A stretch of 8,578 nt of DNA, from the NCBI GenBank assembly GCA_041628815.1, contig JBFKOL010000169.1, positions 1 to 8,578 of the forward strand, in the 5' to 3' direction. The notes beneath the pieces are model-generated. The model was not told the origin of the DNA. It worked only from the letters and a program-made list of their open reading frames with translations, and searched no databases. Source of the DNA: JBFKOL01 sp041628815 (lineage in GTDB: Bacteria; Bacteroidota; Bacteroidia; Chitinophagales; Saprospiraceae). This document shows positions 7,025 through 8,578 of this stretch, piece after piece; position 1 is the stretch's first letter, and each line of letters begins with the position of its first letter. Both the position numbers and the translations under genes were made by a program.

Positions 7025-7038
7025 ACTGTACAGTACAG
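7025..7038. promoter_or_regulatory. Overlapping palindromes in the divergent gap, candidate operator
   Basis: ACTGTACAGT (7025-7034) is a perfect 10-bp palindrome. It overlaps the 13-bp odd dyad CTGTACAGTACAG (7026-7038), which also holds a TACAG direct repeat. It lies about 62 bases upstream of the monooxygenase start and about 137 bases upstream of the cytochrome gene, so a bound regulator could act on either. I recognise no specific regulator. In the rest of the 212-base gap I see no convincing Bacteroidota promoter, RNA gene or terminator. Confidence 0.35.
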
Positions 7039-7175
7039 GGTTGTAGCCCCTTATATGAGAAAGTGGATGTCATCATCAATACGGGTACATAGCTGAAGGC
7101 CCCTTTTGCGATAAAAATGATTTGGTGCAGTCCCATTTTTCGATTTTCAGCACTTTATTATAGCTTAGATGGTTT

Positions 7176-8543
7176 ATGGCACTATTTGTAACCACAGGAC
7201 AGTTTCTGGGTAGTTGGCACCCACTTATTGTACACCTCCCCATAGGTTTTATAATGGCTGCGCTTTTGATAGAAATAGCCAAATTTTATCGTCCAGGATT
7301 GTCTTTACTGAACGCAAAAAAAATGCTTTGGACGGTCAGTGCTTTAAGCGCTGCTACTGCTGTCATATGTGGACTGCTTCTGGCCAATACTGGACACTAC
7401 ATCGGGACAGAACTCTCATTGCACAAATGGACTGGCATAGCATTAGCCGTCATTACACTGGTTCCTGCAGCCTATTATCTTGGCATAGAAGGACTTAACG
7501 GATGGCCACTGAAAAGTGCGATGTGGATGGCTGGCGTCTTATTGCTGATTACGGGGCATTTCGGAGGACAAACCACACATGGAGATACACCTCTCTATGG
7601 TCATCTTACCTTATCCGGAAAGGTAAGTTCAGGCAGTGCACATCCTGTGGCCGACCTAGAACTTGTGGACACCATATGGTTGTACGAAGACTTACTCAAC
7701 CCCATTTTTGTAAAAAAATGCATGACGTGTCACAACGGAGAAAATAAGCGCGGAAACTATGATATGTCAACTTACGAATCTTTAACCGATGACACTTTCG
7801 GAGATATTATTGTAAAAGGAGACCCGTGGCGCAGCAAGTTGGTGAAGCGTGTTATGTTATCTCCAACGAATGAAAAACATATGCCACCCGATGGCATTCC
7901 TTTGTTCTATCACGAAAAGAGACTTCTCGAATGGTGGATTACAGAAGGAGCCAATCCCGAAATGAACATTCGCACGCTGGAACCTTCCCCAAACATGCAA
8001 GTACTGCTAAAGGTTTATTACAATATCGATTACAAACAAAAGTCGATGTATGAAAAAATTAAGGTCGACCCTCTCCCGGAAGCCACCATTACTGCCATAA
8101 AGTCTGCGAATTTCAACGTCTCTACCCTGGCTGCCGACAATTACCTTCTCGACGTTTCCAGGTCAGGTCAACCGCGGGAAATAACCCGTGAAGAAATGGA
8201 ATCTCTCGCATTGGCAGCCAGCCATATAACCTGGCTTGACCTGAGCAACACCACGTTAAACGATGAACTCATGCAGGTAATCGGTCAAATGAAGAACTTA
8301 ACACGTCTAAAGGTGCCGAATACCGGTATTACCGAAGATGGACTGGCTCATCTTGGGGAATTGCCCCATTTGTCATGGCTCAATATTTACGGCACCGATG
8401 TTGGCAGCACCAGCATCGCCTCTTTGTCATCCCTAAAATCTCTGAAAAAAATATATGTCTGGCAGACCCGGCTGACCACGGAGGACATCTACCAACTACA
8501 AAGCACGAATCCCGGGCTTGAAGTCATCAGCGGAATCAACTGA
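7176..8543 (+). CDS. Membrane-anchored cytochrome c with C-terminal leucine-rich repeats (DUF2231-like + planctomycete-type cyt c + LRR)
   Basis: The protein is 455 residues and has three parts. Residues 1-135 form a membrane domain of about four helices (near 17-36, 50-70, 84-104 and 111-129). It carries histidines at H15 and H20 (HPLIVHLP), H74 (NTGHYIG), H83 (LHKWTG), H128 and H135, and resembles the DUF2231 family. Residues about 165-260 are a cytochrome c domain of the planctomycete type, with one haem site C182-M-T-C185-H186 and a likely axial methionine M236 in KHMPPDG. Residues about 351-450 are leucine-rich repeats with a 24-residue period. With four helices, both ends would lie in the periplasm, where haem c is attached. 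ATG 7176 is the first start after an in-frame TAG at 7161. A Tat-leader gene starts 14 bases downstream. A role in passing electrons from an exported dehydrogenase to the membrane is inference. Confidence 0.88.
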   Translation: MALFVTTGQFLGSWHPLIVHLPIGFIMAALLIEIAKFYRPGLSLLNAKKMLWTVSALSAATAVICGLLLANTGHYIGTELSLHKWTGIALAVITLVPAAYYLGIEGLNGWPLKSAMWMAGVLLLITGHFGGQTTHGDTPLYGHLTLSGKVSSGSAHPVADLELVDTIWLYEDLLNPIFVKKCMTCHNGENKRGNYDMSTYESLTDDTFGDIIVKGDPWRSKLVKRVMLSPTNEKHMPPDGIPLFYHEKRLLEWWITEGANPEMNIRTLEPSPNMQVLLKVYYNIDYKQKSMYEKIKVDPLPEATITAIKSANFNVSTLAADNYLLDVSRSGQPREITREEMESLALAASHITWLDLSNTTLNDELMQVIGQMKNLTRLKVPNTGITEDGLAHLGELPHLSWLNIYGTDVGSTSIASLSSLKSLKKIYVWQTRLTTEDIYQLQSTNPGLEVISGIN

Positions 8544-8557
8544 TTAAATTTAATGTA

Positions 8558-8578
8558 ATGGATAGGAGGAATTTTCTT
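8558..8578 (+). CDS. Start of a Tat-exported protein, cut by window edge
   Basis: Only seven codons are visible, reading MDRRNFL. A start of the form M-x-RR-x-F-L is the classical twin-arginine leader, used to export folded, often cofactor-bearing enzymes. It begins 14 bases after the stop of the cytochrome gene on the same strand, so the two are probably one operon. The product cannot be named from this. Families that often carry such leaders beside this kind of cytochrome include Gfo/Idh/MocA oxidoreductases, GMC oxidoreductases and DUF1501 proteins (from general knowledge). Confidence 0.6.

Noticed and set aside
6954..7136. 60-residue minus-strand frame filling most of the gap upstream of the monooxygenase
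   Set aside because: It overlaps the monooxygenase start in another frame, has no recognisable domain, and its composition looks non-coding. The gap is better read as a divergent regulatory region.

Overview
The window reads as a piece of a Bacteroidota chromosome, perhaps of the Cytophagales/Flammeovirga kind. The reasons are a three-subunit proton-translocating transhydrogenase, a lipoprotein mutarotase, a membrane–cytochrome c–leucine-rich-repeat fusion of a type seen in Bacteroidota and Planctomycetes, and start codons without clear Shine–Dalgarno sites. The lineage is inferred from gene content. No RNA gene, CRISPR array, insertion sequence or prophage part was seen, and coding density is very high.

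Layout. Positions 1-3073 hold a leftward operon, read from right to left: pntAA (NAD-binding subunit), pntAB (small membrane subunit), pntB (membrane plus NADP-binding subunit), then a short-chain dehydrogenase cut by the left window edge. A 211-base gap (3074-3284) separates it from a rightward pair: a lipoprotein aldose 1-epimerase (GalM) and a small four-helix membrane protein of unknown function whose start overlaps the galM stop. This pair converges, with only 7 bases between, on a leftward pair: a YUCCA/CzcO-like flavin monooxygenase (5836-6963), then a zinc-independent MDR-family reductase (4845-5843) whose start overlaps the monooxygenase stop. A 212-base gap (6964-7175) with a short palindrome leads to a rightward 455-residue protein. 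It carries a histidine-rich four-helix membrane domain, a single CxxCH cytochrome c domain and a C-terminal leucine-rich repeat block. Fourteen bases after it a new reading frame begins with MDRRNFL, a twin-arginine (Tat) leader start cut by the right edge.

How the genes may work together. The pnt operon would use the proton gradient to make NADPH. The adjacent SDR, the MDR reductase and the flavin monooxygenase all belong to families that commonly use NADPH, so the left two thirds is rich in NADPH supply and demand, although the genes sit in separate transcription units. The right edge looks like the start of an envelope redox module: a membrane-anchored cytochrome followed by a Tat-exported protein. 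This is the least understood part of the window. The enzyme it serves lies outside the window.
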